Source of the DNA: Globisporangium splendens
Lineage: Eukaryota > Oomycota > Peronosporomycetes > Pythiales > Pythiaceae
Assembly: GCA_006386115.1 (NCBI GenBank)
Contig: VFIW01000056.1
Span: 124,001 to 188,000 of the forward strand
Direction of reading: 5' to 3'
Length of the DNA: 64,000 nucleotides
Shown: in pieces, positions 35,854 through 45,689 of the stretch
Layout of the letters: every line of letters begins with the position of its first letter
Numbering within the stretch: position 1 is the stretch's first letter
Program-made: the position numbers and the translations under genes
Notes under the pieces: model-generated
The model's input: only the letters and a program-made list of their open reading frames with translations
What the model was told of the DNA's origin: nothing
Database searches by the model: none

Positions 35854-38479
35854 AAGAGAAGCTCCTGTCCTAGCTCTCGCAGACCATGAGAAGCCGTTCC
35901 ATGTAGTCTGCGATGCGAGCGACTGTGCCATCGGGTGTGCACTGATGCAACACGATGATGAGGGCAAAGAAAGAGTTGTGTCGTATCAGTCACGACAACT
36001 CAGGCCCGCAGAACGGAACTATCCGGTCCATGACAAGGAACTATTGGCCATGAAGTATGCATTGGCAAAGTTCCGAGTCTATTTGCTTGGTGAAAAGCAG
36101 TTCGCTATTTACACTGATCACGCATCACTGCGGACAGCTGTAAAGACGCCTCACCTATCGCACAGAATGGCAAGATGGTTTTCCTTCTTCGCTGAGTACA
36201 ACTTTGTTGTACATTATAAGCCCGGCAAGTCAAACATTCTTGCCGATGCGCTGTCAAGACGTCCGGATTATGATCCGAAGAACAAGAGTGACGACACGAA
36301 CGGAGCGTGTCGACTCTGTGAAGACGTCAACGCGATTGCTACGGGAGTGACAAGCACAGTCCAAGAAGAGATCACTGAGGGCTACAAGCAAGACGAAGCA
36401 TGCCAAGAACTGATCAAGTATTTCAAGAATCCCTCAGAGAAGGCACTCCAAAACCTCCCACCAAGAGCAAGATCGCGTGTTCACCGCTACAGCATGCACA
36501 ATGAGCTGCTGTACTATACGGTTGACGAAGGGGATCCAGCGAGGATCGTTGTCCCCAACGACGAAGGTCTGCGTCATCGACTCTTGTACGAGTATCATGA
36601 CAGTCCTTCGAGTGGCCATCTCGGACGTGAGAAAACGTTTCTCAACTTGTCTCGAGATTACTACTGGCCTCACATGTACAAGTGGGTGCGCAAGTATGTG
36701 AGGACTTGCGAGATCTGCCAACGAGTGAAACCTTCTGGTTCCACGCAGGCACCACTTCGTTCATTGGCTGTCCCATCGGACAGTTGGAAGTCTGTGAGTA
36801 TGGATTTCATATTTGAACTTCCAAGAGACAAACACGGCAGGAATGGCATCCTGGTGTTTGTGGACCGATTTAGTAAGATGGTGCATCTTACTCCGGTCTC
36901 GGATAAGATCTCGGCAGAGATGACTGCGAAAGTCTTTGTAGACGTGGTGTTCCGTCTACATGGTCTGCCCTCGGAGATCGTATCAGACCGTGACACTCGG
37001 TTTACGTCTAGGTTCTGGCGAACTCTGCTTGGCATTTTGGATACAAAACTATCCATGTCAACAGCAGCACACCCAGAGACAGACGGTCAAACTGAACGAG
37101 TGAATCGTGTCCTGGAAGACGTGTTGCGCAGTTATGCGACGTCTTTCGGAGAGTGGAGTGAGTTTCTCCCTCTCGCAGAGTTTGCGTTGAACAACTCCAC
37201 GCATGTCTCGACAGGTCATACCCCGTTCAATGTGAACTACGGACTCCACCCGAGAGTGCCAGCGTCACTAGTGGGAGAGGTTTCTACCTTAAGTGGGGGA
37301 GAGACTATGGCTAAGGAGCCACAGTCGGACCTGAATGCTGTCACAGAGTTAAAAGCCAATTTTGACTCGATGAAACCTCTAGACGACATGACAAGTCGTG
37401 AGGCACAGCAAGTCGATGACTTTATTGTGAGGAGACAAGCCGTTGTGAGGTTTGTTCGAGACGCAATTGCAAAGGCTCAGGATCTGCAAAAGGAACAAGC
37501 AGATAGGAGCGGAAGGAAGAACAAGCAAGTATATAAGATCAATGATCTTGTATTACTTAGCACGGCTAATCTACCTGAACACGCAGTGTCCAACTTGGGG
37601 AGTTCGAAACTTCTGCCAAGATATATTGGACCGTTCAGGGTAGTTAAATGCAATGGTGATGCCTACACACTAGACATTCCTACACGCATGCGACTACACC
37701 CTACGTTCTACGTAGGTAGACTGAAGCCTTACCTTCCAAGTGGGTCAGCGAACCCTACAGAGCCTTTGGCAGACGATCAAGTCGATCCTGAAATCGCTCC
37801 ACCAGCTCGCGAAGAGTCTGTAACTCATCGTCATGGAGCTTCTTCTCGGCATAAAGGCGCTGAAGCACATCAAAGGACTCGTCCTTTATTGTCTCCAACG
37901 CGAGAAGGCGACCATGATACTCCTTCCGAAGTATCTCAAGAGAAGCCCCTGCCTCTTCCACAGAGCGCAGTAGACGTTCGTGATACGCATCACGAGCTTT
38001 CTCAGCCTTCTGGAGTCGTTCAAGCTCGGCTTGAATCTTCTCGAACCTCTGTTCGAACCGAGACTCCATTGCCGAACGCTGGGCAAGACCATCGAAGAGC
38101 AAGTCGATCTTCGACTCCTGCTCCTTCAACCAGTCTTCGAGGCTTTCGCACCGGTCTTCGAGTACCGCGTTGCGAACTTCAAGAGCCTCGATCTGAGCGC
38201 GGTGAGCACTCTTCCACTTCCAGAGTCGCACAATCGTTTTCGCGTTCAGCCCCACCTCCTCTGATCGATCATCAGGGAGAGCGTCGTTGGATCGTTGAGT
38301 CGATAGTCGATCACGAGGATCGATCGACTCGTCGTCGAGGAGAGAAGTCGTTGAACCGTCAACGCTTCTACAGAGTACGGTGGCTTGGCTATCCGCCGGA
38401 CTCGGACACGTGGGAACCTCGAGAGACTCTTCAGTCTGATGTTCCCGACGTGGTTCACAGCTACGAACAGAGCTTGTAG
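35854..38479 (+). pseudogene. Gypsy element C pol, 3' half (RNase H-integrase-chromodomain)
   Basis: An open frame of about 875 residues from the LTR boundary to TAG 38477-38479. The RT and everything upstream are missing. Domains: RNase H (VVCDASDCAIG, YTDHASL); integrase finger (YEYHDSPSSGHLG, CEICQRVK); integrase core Asp-Asp-Glu (SMDFIFELP, VSDRDTRF, ETDGQTERVNR); GPY/F module (RYIGPFRV, TFYVGRLKPY); a Ser/Pro/Arg-rich linker of about 170 residues; a chromodomain from 38279 (ERRWIVESIVDHED, YRVRWLGYPPDSDTWEP). This is the best-preserved gypsy reading frame here. From 37755 on it is overlapped by an antisense ORF. The truncation point is the end of the reversed LTR, so the 5' part was probably lost with the recombination that made that joint. 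Confidence 0.88.
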
Positions 38480-38804
38480 TGCTCTCGCGAGCACTAGAAC
38501 GACGAGAGCCAAGCTCTTTATGGTCGTTCTCGAGCGTGCCTCCTAGGTTCCCTAGCAAACGCTCGACAAGATTCTCGTTCTCGAGTCGGACAAACGTCTT
38601 CCACGACTCGAGCTTCGCTGTGCTGGACTGGCCTGGATCGTCGCTGCCGGACATCTTGCGCCAAAGGAAGAACAACTCCTTGTAGAACCGACGTCCTCCA
38701 CGCTTCTTGCGAATAGCGGAGATGTCGTACAAGCCGGGAGCCGTCCGCTGCCGCTTTGGCTCGGGCCGTTCTTTGCGCTTCACTTGGTCGCTTGATCGCT
38801 TCAT
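37755..38804 (-). CDS. Antisense ORF of gypsy element C (LYD-motif/coiled-coil protein)
   Basis: A minus-strand frame with ATG 38802-38804 lies 76 bp inside the 3' LTR; an upstream in-frame ATG at 39072-39074 sits within the LTR. About 349 residues from the internal ATG. Seen in order: a very basic start (KRKERPEPKRQR); the motif GLYDISAIRKKRGG then FYKELFFLWRKM; a Ser-rich disordered part opposite the sense chromodomain; and from about 38240 down to the stop a long coiled coil (ALEVRNAVLEDRCESLEDWL; QAELERLQKAEKA; LQTLRELVERFQDRL) opposite the disordered pol linker. Motifs, order, strand and position match the antisense ORF of element B. An LTR-driven antisense transcript could express it. 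Function is unknown; nuclear location is only a guess from the basic N-terminus. Confidence 0.62.
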   Translation of the reverse strand: MKRSSDQVKRKERPEPKRQRTAPGLYDISAIRKKRGGRRFYKELFFLWRKMSGSDDPGQSSTAKLESWKTFVRLENENLVERLLGNLGGTLENDHKELGSRRSSARESTTSSVRSCEPRREHQTEESLEVPTCPSPADSQATVLCRSVDGSTTSLLDDESIDPRDRLSTQRSNDALPDDRSEEVGLNAKTIVRLWKWKSAHRAQIEALEVRNAVLEDRCESLEDWLKEQESKIDLLFDGLAQRSAMESRFEQRFEKIQAELERLQKAEKARDAYHERLLRSVEEAGASLEILRKEYHGRLLALETIKDESFDVLQRLYAEKKLHDDELQTLRELVERFQDRLDRLPKAL

Positions 38805-38867
38805 GGTCAATTGGAAAGTGAGAGCGGGTGCCTCTTCCGAAAGAAGTAAAGTCCGTGATGGAACTTT

Positions 38868-38880
38868 AAGGGAGGGATGA
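38868..38880 (+). other. Polypurine tract of element C
   Basis: AAGGGAGGGATGA immediately precedes the LTR start TGTAATGGGC, at the same place and with the same GGGATGA end as in element B. Confidence 0.6.
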
Positions 38881-39490
38881 TGTAATGGGCTCAGGCTGCC
38901 ATTACATGCAAGGTGGCTCTTTGTGTGTGTCACACACCACCTTGTGGAAGTGCATTGTGGGTGCGAAGATATTGGGTGAAACACATAATAGTGATCCCCA
39001 CATGCACTTGTGACGTCATCGTCTGACGTCAGAGCAATCCGTGTCTGAGTTGAGTGTTGGTCGCTCGCAATCATTGAGATTCGGCGTGATTACGCACAAC
39101 AGTACTCTAGACATGTGAGTGATGGTTCCTACTTGGGAAACTGCACTGGTGATGAGACCGACGTGTCTCCACCGTCTGAAGTGAGTGGCAGAGCCAATCA
39201 CTTTGCAGGGAATTTTCCACGGGACTTCAAGTTCAAGTTTCTCGAAGATCCCCTGGGTTCAACCTCAGTGTACCCAAGGTTTTATATATCAGATTCATAG
39301 GTTTTATTTCTGCATGCTTAGGTTTTATGCATAAAACCTCTAGGAAGTCCTAGTGGTGTTTTACATGTAGTGTCAGGAACCATAAGCTCATTTCAATTCA
39401 GTTGTAATTTTGGCAAGTTCCTCTCAAGTCTTCCTCTTCAAGCGCAAGCGTGCGTGCCGTGTTTGAGGCTGTCTCGGATAGCCTCTTACA
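38881..39490 (+). repeat. 3' LTR of gypsy element C (610 bp)
   Basis: TGTAATGGGC...CTCTTACA. It has a terminal stem TGTAATGG...CCATTACA, a second stem CAAGGTGG...CCACCTTG, and a TATA box at 39283-39289. It is related to LTR A over its last about 380 bp but differs in U3, where the TGTACTAATCA repeats are absent. Confidence 0.88.
39011..39031 (+). promoter_or_regulatory. Twin TGACGTCA sites in LTR C
   Basis: Perfect octamers at 39011-39018 and 39024-39031, 13 bp apart, the same spacing as in LTR A. Probable bZIP-type enhancer. Confidence 0.5.
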
Positions 39491-39648
39491 AATGCACGCT
39501 CAGGCTCCAGGAAGAAAGCCATGAGATCTGTGCCTTCCTCGTACTTTGTGGTCATCAAACAGTGATTGATGTAGTACGGGTCGCCGTGTGCACTCGAACC
39601 TTCGTACCGATCGCGAAGCTTCTGAAAGATGGCGCAAGCAGTCTTGCA
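39491..39648 (-). pseudogene. Gag remnant of a different copia family
   Basis: The minus strand from 39648 reads about 52 residues in one frame (CKTACAIFQKLRDRYEG, then AHGDPYYINHCLMTTKYEEG, then TDLMAFFLEPER). This resembles the UBN2-type gag of copia elements but is not the array family. It ends abruptly at the LTR of element C, which therefore inserted into this older element. No LTR or pol of this family is visible to the right. Confidence 0.65.
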
Positions 39649-39660
39649 TCGGCGTCACAG

Positions 39661-40706
39661 GAAGTGGCAGGGAGTGAAGATAAGGAAGAGAAGTAATTGA
39701 AAACTGGGAGATTCAAGAGTGATGTTGTATTCGAATCTTAGAGAGTCTCGGAGAGACCAATTGGTGGCTCAGGCAGCTTGAGGTTTGAAAGTGTTTACTC
39801 GACAGTATTCGTTGGTGAGAATGCATTGTCCCTGTTTCAGATCCTAAACTAGGTTGAAAAAAGGATCGGGGAGCGCTGTCCCTGATTGAAGGAAGATGGT
39901 CTTTATTTTGGGTGTCTTGTTTCGACAATATGTAACGTATGGATGCAGGATACACTGTAGCTGCAAGCTGCAAAAGGTTTACACATGACGCTGTGGATGC
40001 AGGTCACGAAAGGCACACGAAGAACATTACTGAGCTTGATTCTTCTATTCAGGGTAGGCACGATACTTGGTTTCTTATTTGGGGTCGGACAGATCCATTA
40101 AGGATTTATTTCAAACACTACGGTCGAGTTTGTCTCCCCAAAAGTTTCTCGAACAAACGGTTTCAAATGCACTTCCAAGTCTCTTATGTTGTAAGCTTAG
40201 TGCTCCTTAAAGAACAAAACATATTCTCTACTAAGCAGATAAAAGTGTACTCTATTTCATTTGAAGTGCGCTCATGGTCAAATGCACACTTCTTCTGTGA
40301 TCTGTGACTGCCACTTAGTGAGGAACCTTTTCTGTCCTCTCTTTTGCACTAGATCGACATCAGTATCACAAGTTCTCAACTCCAACCTTCCTATCTCCAC
40401 AAATCCTTCTTATAATAGCCAAACACTACAATGCATAGTAAATGAAACATCATACCTTCACTTCTCAAATGAGTAAATATACGATTTGAGTGTAATGTCC
40501 ATTATACAGAGTTCTAATGACAGGCTGCTATTTGAAGCCCTCCAAGCGCCATTTTTTGAACATTCAAAACGTGGAAGAGCGCCATCATTTGCGCCGATTG
40601 CTGCTGCGACTGTGCGTGTGTGCGTGAGTGAGCTGAAGAAGCGAGGCGCCATCGTCTCTTTATAGCACGCGGGGAAGGGAGCAATAAATAGACAGGACGG
40701 TACTCG
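39661..40706. other. Intergenic spacer, no gene seen
   Basis: AT-richer than the genes. Only short unrelated frames are present, without recognisable motifs. The last about 60 bp (a TTTATAG and an AATAAATAG stretch before ATG 40707) presumably hold the kinesin promoter. No tRNA, repeat or transposon ends were recognised. Confidence 0.6.
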
Positions 40707-43700
40707 ATGGCGCTCTCGGTCGACGCGGCGGCGAACGTTACGTGCTCCATCGGCGCGAAACGCAAGAAAGGCGGCGGCGACGACAGCAACGCACTCGCGT
40801 GGGCTGCGCACAACAGCACAGTAGCAGACGACGACAACTTGCCGCCGCACGCCAAGCGAATGCGAATGGCCACTGCGGCAGGCCAGGCCACGCACCAGAG
40901 CAGCGTGAATGCGCTCCCCGCAGCCCCCGGCTCGGCGCGCTTCGGCTTTGGCTTCAAGCCGCCCGCAACGTTCGCGAAAGCGTCGCAAGTTGCAGAGCCA
41001 CCTGGTGCGACGGCGATAACATCGACGGCAAGCAACCAGACGGAGCATGAGCGGCCAAAAGCGACTGACGTCAAAGTGGAAACTGCGGTGCCGGAGCAGA
41101 TTGTCCGAGGACGTGGCCAGCTCACGGTCGCAGAGAAAGCGATCGGTCGGCCAAATGCGCGCAAGATGTCGAATCCGAACGTCAAACTCGAACCTGAAGA
41201 GCACAGTGTGGCTGCTGTCGCCCCGCGCTCGAGCGGGAGAAACGCGATGAAGCAAAAATCGGCGTCGACGGCGTCCTTGCTCACCCGCGCGCCATCGCTG
41301 ACGTTGGGTACTGTGCTGCCGACTCCCACGCCGCGAAGCGCCATCAAAGCGCCGAAATCGACGACGCGAAGTGCGATTGAAACTGACGCTCAGGTTGCAG
41401 GAACAGAAAACAAGGATTTGTCCGGGGTCGCACAGAATACGCGCGTTTTCGACGCGTTTTCGACCACTTTTGCGGAAAACAGAGTCGAGTCGCTGGAAGA
41501 GCTGCTGAAATTCCGATCCAAAGCGAGCAAATTCAACGCGAAAGCGCGGCAGGACGAGCAGGTCGGGTACATTCGCCAGCTCAAGACAGCTGTGCGTGCC
41601 GTGTGCGATGAGGTGCGTCTTGCTTTGTGTTTGTGGCTTTCGTTGTCATGTATGGCAAAGCGACAGTGTCTCACGTTAGAATGCGTTTGTTTGGTTTAGA
41701 TTCGTACGTTTGACTCGTTGGCTGCGACAATGGACGACAAGATCCACTCGGAGCGAGCGATTCTGGAGAGACGACTCGCGGTCTTGGAAGAGTCCATGAA
41801 AAGCAAGGACCTGATCCGCTCTCAGTTCCACGAAGAGTTGAATCGCCTGCGGTACGAAAAAGACTCACAAAGCCACCAGATCCAAAATCTTCTTCAAGAA
41901 AATGCACGGCTTCAGGAAGCCGAGCAGCAGTCTGCGAAGACACTCGTCGCGCTGGAGGAGAATGCGAATCAGCTCCAGAAACAACTTCTTCAAGCGCAGA
42001 AGCAAAACGATGAGTTGACGCTGGAGCTGAAGTCGCATCAAGCCACTCTCACAGATCGCGTCCAACTCTACGAAGAGAAAAAGAAGGAGCTGCAGCACTT
42101 TTACGAACGCAAAGACACTGAAGAAGAGAAAAGGTGGGTGTGTTTTTTTACGAAAGCCTTATTGGTACATTCTTGTCACTAATGTTCCTTATTCTTTTGC
42201 TTGCAGAAAGAGTTTGGAGATCGAGAGACTGCAAACCAGCCTCAGCAATGTTCGTGAAGAGCTCGCTGCGGTAAATAAAGAGAAGGACAATCTCAAGGAC
42301 AGAGCAAAGGATTGCGAAAACGAACTCAAGCAAGAGCGCGAGCGACGCACTCATTTGGAGCTGGAGAAACGCACCTTGGAGGCGCAAAACCAGTCACTTG
42401 AGATGCGCTGTACCAGCATGTCGAGCGAAACTGCTGAGCTGAAAGCCAAGCTGACTCAGAAAGAAGAAGAGATTATGAAAATGCTCACGACCATGACTGA
42501 AATTCAGAAATTCACAACATCTGCGAACACAAAGTTGGAGGCTGAGAAGAAAGATTTGGTAGAGAAGATTGATGCTCTTCAGAAAATGATCCGTGACTTC
42601 GAGCGAGCTGAAGTGGAGAATGCTGGAGCTCTCCGGGAAGCCAAGAGCCAGTTGGAGGTAAGTGAGGTTCTGCCAAGAGGCTCTTTTCACGTCAATGGAA
42701 AGACTAATGCCTATTTTCCTTCCAGGCGAACACGTTGTCGAGAGCTCAAGCAGAAGAGAAAGAAAGAGAGGCATCGACCCAATTGAAAGACCTCGAGCAA
42801 AAGCTACAGGAAAGCGCGCGTCAAACCAGTGTCGAAATCGGAGTTCGCCAAATGCTCGAGAACCAAGCACGAGAACTGCGCAACGAGCACGTTGCAGTGA
42901 ATGCGCAAATGGAAGCAATCCGTTCAGAGATGAAGGGGCTGCAAATGGTCAATGAGGAAAGCAAGCGAAACTCCAACCAGCAGATTGCGATGATGGAGGA
43001 GCGTTTTGAGAATGAGAAGAAAATGCTACAGAAAGAAATCGAACAGCTGCAAGAGGACAAGGTGAGCTTCGAGAGTGAAGTCAAGACGCTACGCGAACGA
43101 GTATCGACTGCGCGCGATGGAGATCTCGAAGAGCTGTGCGAAGTCAAACGTGAAGCAGAAGTCCTCCGTCTGCGCTTGAAAGAGCTTTCGAACCAAGGAA
43201 TGCAGTCGCTGGCCCAAAAGGACAGACTCATCGAAGAGTTGCAGGAGAAGGTTAAAGCTGGCGATAAAATGCGCCGAATTATGCACAATACCATCCAGGT
43301 AAGTCACGTGACCCCATATATTCAAGATGTGAGTATGGTTATAGACACTTACAGTTCTTTGTGTCGGTAGGAACTGCGAGGAAACGTTCGTGTGTTTGCA
43401 AGAACTCGACCATTCTTGCCATCGGATCGATTGAATGAGAAAGATCCAGATGCACTTGTTCCAGCTATCTCCTGCGAGTACGACGGTCAGACGATGAAGC
43501 TGAAACGACCAGGCAAAACTGCGTCTGGTTCAGAACCTGAATCGTACACGTTCTCGTTTGACAAGGTATTTGCGCCGTCCATGGGACAAGATGCGGTGTT
43601 CGAGGAAGTATCGGAGTTTGTCCAGTCTTCTCTGGATGGGTACCATGTTTGCCTTTTCTCGTATGGCCAAACAGGATCCGGAAAGACCCACACAGTAAGT

Positions 43701-44587
43701 TTCTTCTTACATCAGGAGGTGATAACTGTGCTCATTGCTGTTGTGTGTTATTCTTTTAGATGCAAGGTAGCGGAATTGGACAAATGCGTGGCATTATCCC
43801 TCGTTCGATTGAAAAGGTGCTGCATGAGTGCGAGGTCTTGAAGCTCCAGGGATGGAATTACACCGTGCAAGTCTCTTTCTTGGAGATTTACAACGAAACG
43901 CTGAAGGACCTGCTCGCGGGCAAAGACAGTGGCGACAGCAAACTCGGTATCAAAAAGGATGCGAAGGGAGGCGTGTACGTCCCGGATCTGACGATGGTCG
44001 ACGTGACTGCAATGGAGCAAGTCGAAGCTCTGATGGAGCGAGCGAGCCGCGCCAGAAGTGTCGCCTGTACTGATATGAACGCGCAGTCGTCCCGTTCTCA
44101 CAGCGTCTTCACATTGCACCTTCAAGGTGTGAATGAGGCGGAGGGCGTGTCGCTGGATGGAAAGCTGAATTTGGTCGACTTGGCTGGGAGTGAGCGTGCG
44201 TCCCGATCCAACGTGTCTGGAGACCGACTAAAGGAGACTCAAGCCATTAACAAGAGTCTGAGCTGTCTGGCGGACGTGTTTACTGCGATTGGCAACAAAT
44301 CCTCTCATGTACGTCTCTCGCTTTGCCTTTTGTATGAAATCATGGTGAACTGGAGCCCACCTTTTTCTTCGATGTTGCCAATTCAGATCCCATTCCGCAA
44401 CTCGAAGCTGACCTATTTGCTGCAGACGAGTCTCTCTGGCGACGGCAAGACGCTGATGATGGTGAATTTGTCCCCGACGCTCGAGTCTGCGAGCGAGAGT
44501 CTCTGCTCGCTGCGGTTTGCCAAGCAGGTGAACCAGTGCGAACTCGGCAAGCCGAAGCGCCAGATCAAGTCCAAGAAGGATCCTTAA
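40707..44587 (+). CDS. Kinesin-14 (C-terminal motor kinesin)
   Basis: Minus-end-directed microtubule motor of the Kar3/KIFC1 type. Exons: 40707-41612, 41700-42133, 42207-42657, 42726-43298, 43371-43694, 43760-44308, 44387-44587; all introns are GT-AG and phases agree, giving 1145 residues. The N-terminal 300 residues are basic and low-complexity, a likely microtubule-binding and nuclear-targeting tail. Residues about 300-780 are a long coiled coil (stalk for dimerisation). The neck ELRGNVRVFARTRP leads into the motor: P-loop GQTGSGKT at 887-894 (exon 5), switch I NAQSSRSH at 1003-1010, switch II LVDLAGSE at 1034-1041, then FRNSKLTYLLQTSL. A motor at the C-terminus preceded by a coiled coil is diagnostic of kinesin-14, which acts in spindle assembly and crosslinks microtubules. 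No lesion seen. Confidence 0.95.
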
Positions 44588-44784
44588 GTAAGGTACTGAG
44601 AGCCATGGTTTCGCTTTTATTTCCTTTCCTCCCCTTTGCCTCGGAAGTTATTTTATAATCCTCGCTCTGTAAATATAATATGCTGGCAGTAACGCTTGCC
44701 TGTTCGTTGTGCGACATCTTCGATCCTGTTGATTGTAAGCTGTGAATGACGCTCCATTGTTGTGTCATTTGTGAACGTCCGCAG

Positions 44785-45518
44785 TCAGAATGGGCCAAAG
44801 AAGGAGAAGAAAGGTGGGCTTGCATAGGCTCTCGCTCACTTAACGCTTCACCATCTGAGTCATGTGTGCCTCATGTTGTGGTTAGACGATGGCGTGGAGA
44901 ATGGCGGCGTGCTCACGCCCGAGGAGCAGGCCAAGCTCTTCCTGTCGGCCAACCGGTCGCTCCAGATGCAGCTTGCCGAGCGCCACGACCTCGCCGTCAA
45001 GGCTATGGAGTTCAAGCGCGAGCTGCAGGAGCGCGTGTCGGATCTCCAGAGGGACTTTGAGCGCGAGCACATCGAGACGTTCGGTATCACGCAGGACATG
45101 ACGCGGCAGTACAAGAGCATGCAGGAAGAGCTGCTCAACCGCATCAACACGCTCGAGAACACCAACACTGAGCTGCGGGACCAGCTGGGTACGTTACCTC
45201 ACGCGTGTGATTTGATAGGAGCAATCCGAGTGATCTCATATGCGTTTTTTTTTTGGCTCTGCAGAGTTGGCGCGTGTCAACTTTGAAGAGATGAAGCGCG
45301 AGAAGGACCGCGTGATCGCGGCTAAGAACGTGGAGATCCAGGAGCTCAAGGCCAAGGTGGAGGAGATGGCGCAGGAGTTCGGCGAGATGCTCAAGGAGAC
45401 GCTTGACAAGATGCGTGAGCGCATCGAGATCACCAACACGAGCTTCGAGGGCGATGGCGGCATGCTGCTCATGCGCCGCCTCGAGGAGTTCAACCTCGGC
45501 TCGTCCGCCAAGATTTAA
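44785..45518 (+). CDS. DRC12/CCDC153-like coiled-coil protein
   Basis: Exons recognised: about 44785-44813 (ends GPKKEKK, a Lys-rich start usual for such proteins), 44886-45188, 45265-45518; both introns are GT-AG and the joined frame is consistent. The true start codon is not resolved: no ATG is in frame in the first segment, so a further 5' exon is likely. The product, about 195 residues or more, is almost wholly coiled coil (LSANRSLQMQLAERHDL; LNRINTLENTNTELRDQLE; IQELKAKVEEMAQEFGEML) and ends EGDGGMLLMRRLEEFNL. Size, coil pattern and the terminal motif fit the CCDC153 family, subunit 12 of the axonemal nexin-dynein regulatory complex. The assignment is from memory of the family and is moderate. 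It implies flagella. Confidence 0.65.
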
Positions 45519-45689
45519 AACGTTTCCCTAGCAGTATCATTGGATAAAAGTGTGCACAACGCATTCTGATTGGATGATATGGTCAGCATGTACCCGAGAT
45601 AGAGAGGGAATGCACCATTTCGTACTTTGCCGAATGCGAATGAAGGTTGGCGGGTGTCTGCGGGTGTTAAGCAGCTTTCTGTGGCTAGA

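Noticed and set aside
40458..41347. Two overlapping minus-strand frames over kinesin exon 1
   Set aside because: Arg/Ser/Cys-rich shadows of a GC-rich exon with no motif, running into the spacer.
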